From positions 1 to 6,655 of the forward strand of contig URZB01000087.1 in the NCBI GenBank assembly GCA_900552295.1: a DNA stretch of 6,655 nt. Direction: 5' to 3'. The translations under genes were made by a program, and so were the position numbers. The notes under the pieces were generated by a model, which did no database searches, was not told the origin of the DNA, and worked only from the letters and a program-made list of their open reading frames with translations. Position 1 is the first letter of the stretch; every line of letters starts with the position of its first letter. The stretch is from an uncultured Collinsella sp. Lineage in GTDB: Bacteria; Actinomycetota; Coriobacteriia; Coriobacteriales; Coriobacteriaceae. Below are positions 6,043 through 6,655 of this stretch, in pieces.

Positions 6043-6062
6043 GCACCCGTCTCAGGGTGCCC
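6041..6062. repeat. 8-bp GC-rich perfect hairpin overlapping the left TIR
   Basis: GGGCACCC at 6041-6048 pairs with GGGTGCCC at 6055-6062 around GTCTCA. Its right arm overlaps the first five bases of the 38-bp terminal inverted repeat, and its left arm overlaps the preceding 13-bp hairpin by two bases. Confidence 0.8.
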
Positions 6063-6095
6063 TGTGCAAAAAACGGCAAATATGAGTACTGCTAC
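6058..6095 (+). repeat. left terminal inverted repeat
   Basis: This 38-bp arm is an exact reverse complement of 6247-6284. Its outer bases are TGCCCTGTGC and its inner bases GTACTGCTAC. The match breaks at 6057 and 6096. Confidence 0.95.
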
Positions 6096-6246
6096 CAATT
6101 TAGTAGCAGCGTATTTCCGCCCCACGAGCCCTTTTTGAGTTCCGCACAGCCCGCTTGGCGCCAAGATATTCCACATTCGTTTATTATCTCTTCGCTGAAT
6201 CCAGTTTTTCGGCCCAAGTTTCTTTATTTTTGCTGTCACTAATCTA

Positions 6247-6284
6247 GTAGCAGTACTCATATTTGCCGTTTTTTGCACAGGGCA
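6247..6284 (-). repeat. right terminal inverted repeat
   Basis: This 38-bp arm is an exact reverse complement of 6058-6095. On the minus strand, an ATG formed at its outer edge (6285-6283) opens a 13-codon reading frame MPCAKNGKYEYCY that stops at 6246-6244. Confidence 0.95.
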
Positions 6285-6314
6285 TATAAACAGACCCCCT
6301 ATAAAGCCATAGTT

Positions 6315-6608
6315 TTACGCCGGCTTGAGCCCAAAGCACGCTCGGAGCGTATTCAGCAGAGCATCTTGCCTCTTTCGACGAGCCTCTACACGATTCTGAT
6401 ATCGCTTACCCATACGCTGGTGGATGCGCCATGCGAGCGCTTCCATCGCCTCCATGTCGCAGAGCATCTCGTTGTTGACCGTCGCGACCTCGATTCCCAT
6501 GGACGCCAAACCCGTATTGCGTTTTTCATCGTGAATGCGCCCGCCGCGAGACGAATGGCCCTGTTCACCGTTGTATTCCAGGTCAAACCGAGCTGCTTCC
6601 TGATAGGC
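6315..6608 (-). CDS. DUF559/VSR-like endonuclease-fold protein, C-terminal part (5' truncated)
   Basis: The 97 codons before the TAA at 6315-6317 encode the C-terminal part of a protein that resembles small PD-(D/E)XK/VSR-type nuclease-fold proteins (DUF559 kind). Residues 8-16 (FDLEYNGEQ) would be the acidic strand. GHSSRGGRIHDEKRNTGLASMGIEVATVN at 17-45 has the family pattern of a HxxxxxxxxDxxR helix, then Lxxx-G-(I/V)xV, then a strand. Residues 50-84 look helical and basic. The nuclease role is inferred from this pattern and is not certain. Many coriobacterial genomes are said to carry such proteins, often with an N-terminal winged-helix region, which would be missing here. The frame runs on into 6609-6623 with codons MYKRQ, but those bases are sequencing adapter and must not be counted as protein. 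Confidence 0.65.
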   Translation of the reverse strand, partial: AYQEAARFDLEYNGEQGHSSRGGRIHDEKRNTGLASMGIEVATVNNEMLCDMEAMEALAWRIHQRMGKRYQNRVEARRKRQDALLNTLRACFGLKPA

Positions 6609-6655
6609 CTGTCTCTTATACACATCTCCGAGCCCACGAGACGGAGCTACATCTC
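6609..6655 (+). other. Illumina Nextera read-through adapter (contamination)
   Basis: Bases 6609-6627 are the 19-bp Tn5 mosaic end as seen in Nextera read-through, and 6628-6642 (CCGAGCCCACGAGAC) are the Nextera i7-side adapter. Bases 6643-6650 (GGAGCTAC) fill the i7 index position, and 6651-6655 (ATCTC) match the start of the P7 sequence. The order is exactly that of a library molecule, so these 47 bases are not genomic. Their reverse translation gives the well-known spurious peptides MGSEMCIRDR and MYKRQ. Confidence 0.98.

Larger units (their letters stand above)
5564..6057 (-). other. long intergenic/leader region with no supported gene
   Basis: These bases contain no gene I can support. 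The minus-strand frame of the lipoprotein stays open up to 6079, but the translation has no family features and precedes a normal signal peptide. The region contains a promoter-like site (5913-5941), a 7-bp hairpin (TCCGTGC 5614-5620 with GCACGGA 5624-5630), a 5-bp hairpin (5647-5661) and two GC-rich hairpins at 6014-6062. If the promoter is real, the lipoprotein mRNA has a leader of about 340 nt. I do not recognise a known riboswitch in it. Confidence 0.5.
6058..6284. mobile_element. MITE-like element (227 bp, 38-bp perfect terminal inverted repeats)
   Basis: The outer 38 bases of each end (6058-6095 and 6247-6284) are perfect reverse complements, beginning TGCCCTGTGCAAAAAACGGC. The 151-bp interior is visibly more AT-rich than the flanking genes, holds no credible protein gene and contains the 12-bp palindrome CTTGGCGCCAAG at 6154-6165. 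A third partial copy of the inner TIR end (TAGTAGCAG at 6101-6109) makes a small hairpin inside the left end. Size and structure fit a non-autonomous miniature inverted-repeat transposable element. I see no clear target-site duplication: the left flank reads CTCAGGG and the right TATAAAC. An invertible DNA segment is the main alternative. It ends 30 bp downstream of the nuclease-like gene. Confidence 0.65.

Noticed and set aside
6014..6062. Intrinsic terminator for the nuclease-like gene
   Set aside because: The stems are strong, but no T-run follows on either strand and they lie more than 250 bp past the stop.
5582..6079. 172-codon N-terminal extension of the lipoprotein frame
   Set aside because: A signal peptide and lipobox begin at 5563 with a good Shine-Dalgarno, and the upstream translation looks random and runs into the hairpin and repeat region.
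5931..6278. 115-codon minus-strand frame through the repeat element
   Set aside because: It starts inside one inverted arm and ends beyond the other. The sequence is explained by the repeat and shows no protein family.
6609..6637. Peptides MGSEMCIRDR and MYKRQ at the start of the terminal frames
   Set aside because: They are translations of the Nextera adapter.

Overview
The window is GC-rich bacterial DNA in which every credible gene lies on the minus strand. High GC, actinobacterial codon use and the gene families present suggest a Coriobacteriia gut actinobacterium of the Collinsella type. This taxonomic guess is inferred from recognition of the proteins, without any search. Both ends carry assembly artefacts. 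The right end (6609-6655) is Illumina Nextera read-through adapter including an index and the start of P7. The left end (1-49) is a perfect inverted copy of bases 1425-1473, spliced into an isocitrate dehydrogenase gene.

Reading in the direction of transcription (right to left): 6315-6608 is the 3' part of a gene whose product resembles DUF559/VSR-type endonuclease-fold proteins, with its 5' end lost at the contig edge. Just downstream, 6058-6284 is a MITE-like element of 227 bp with 38-bp perfect terminal inverted repeats. Two GC-rich hairpins abut its left end. A promoter-like site with an overlapping palindrome (5913-5941) then precedes a leader of about 340 nt and a gene for a family-3 solute-binding lipoprotein (4571-5563), which ends at a clear intrinsic terminator (4461-4504). 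Next comes the long-form ribosome hibernation factor hpf (3669-4253), preceded by a non-coding leader and followed by a second terminator (3608-3639). A DegV-family fatty-acid-binding protein gene (2636-3589) follows.

The last four genes are packed with gaps of 5, 15 and 6 bp and are probably one operon. They encode a beta-hydroxyacid dehydrogenase with an unusual His/Cys-rich tail (1458-2537), a small membrane protein (1024-1452), a HEAT-repeat-like protein (310-1008), and the start of an NAD-type isocitrate dehydrogenase (from 303 leftwards).

The most interesting biology is the MITE-like or possibly invertible 38-bp-TIR element and the fourfold 12-residue metal-binding-like tail on the dehydrogenase. 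The most important practical message is that both contig ends are artefactual, so both terminal genes are truncated.
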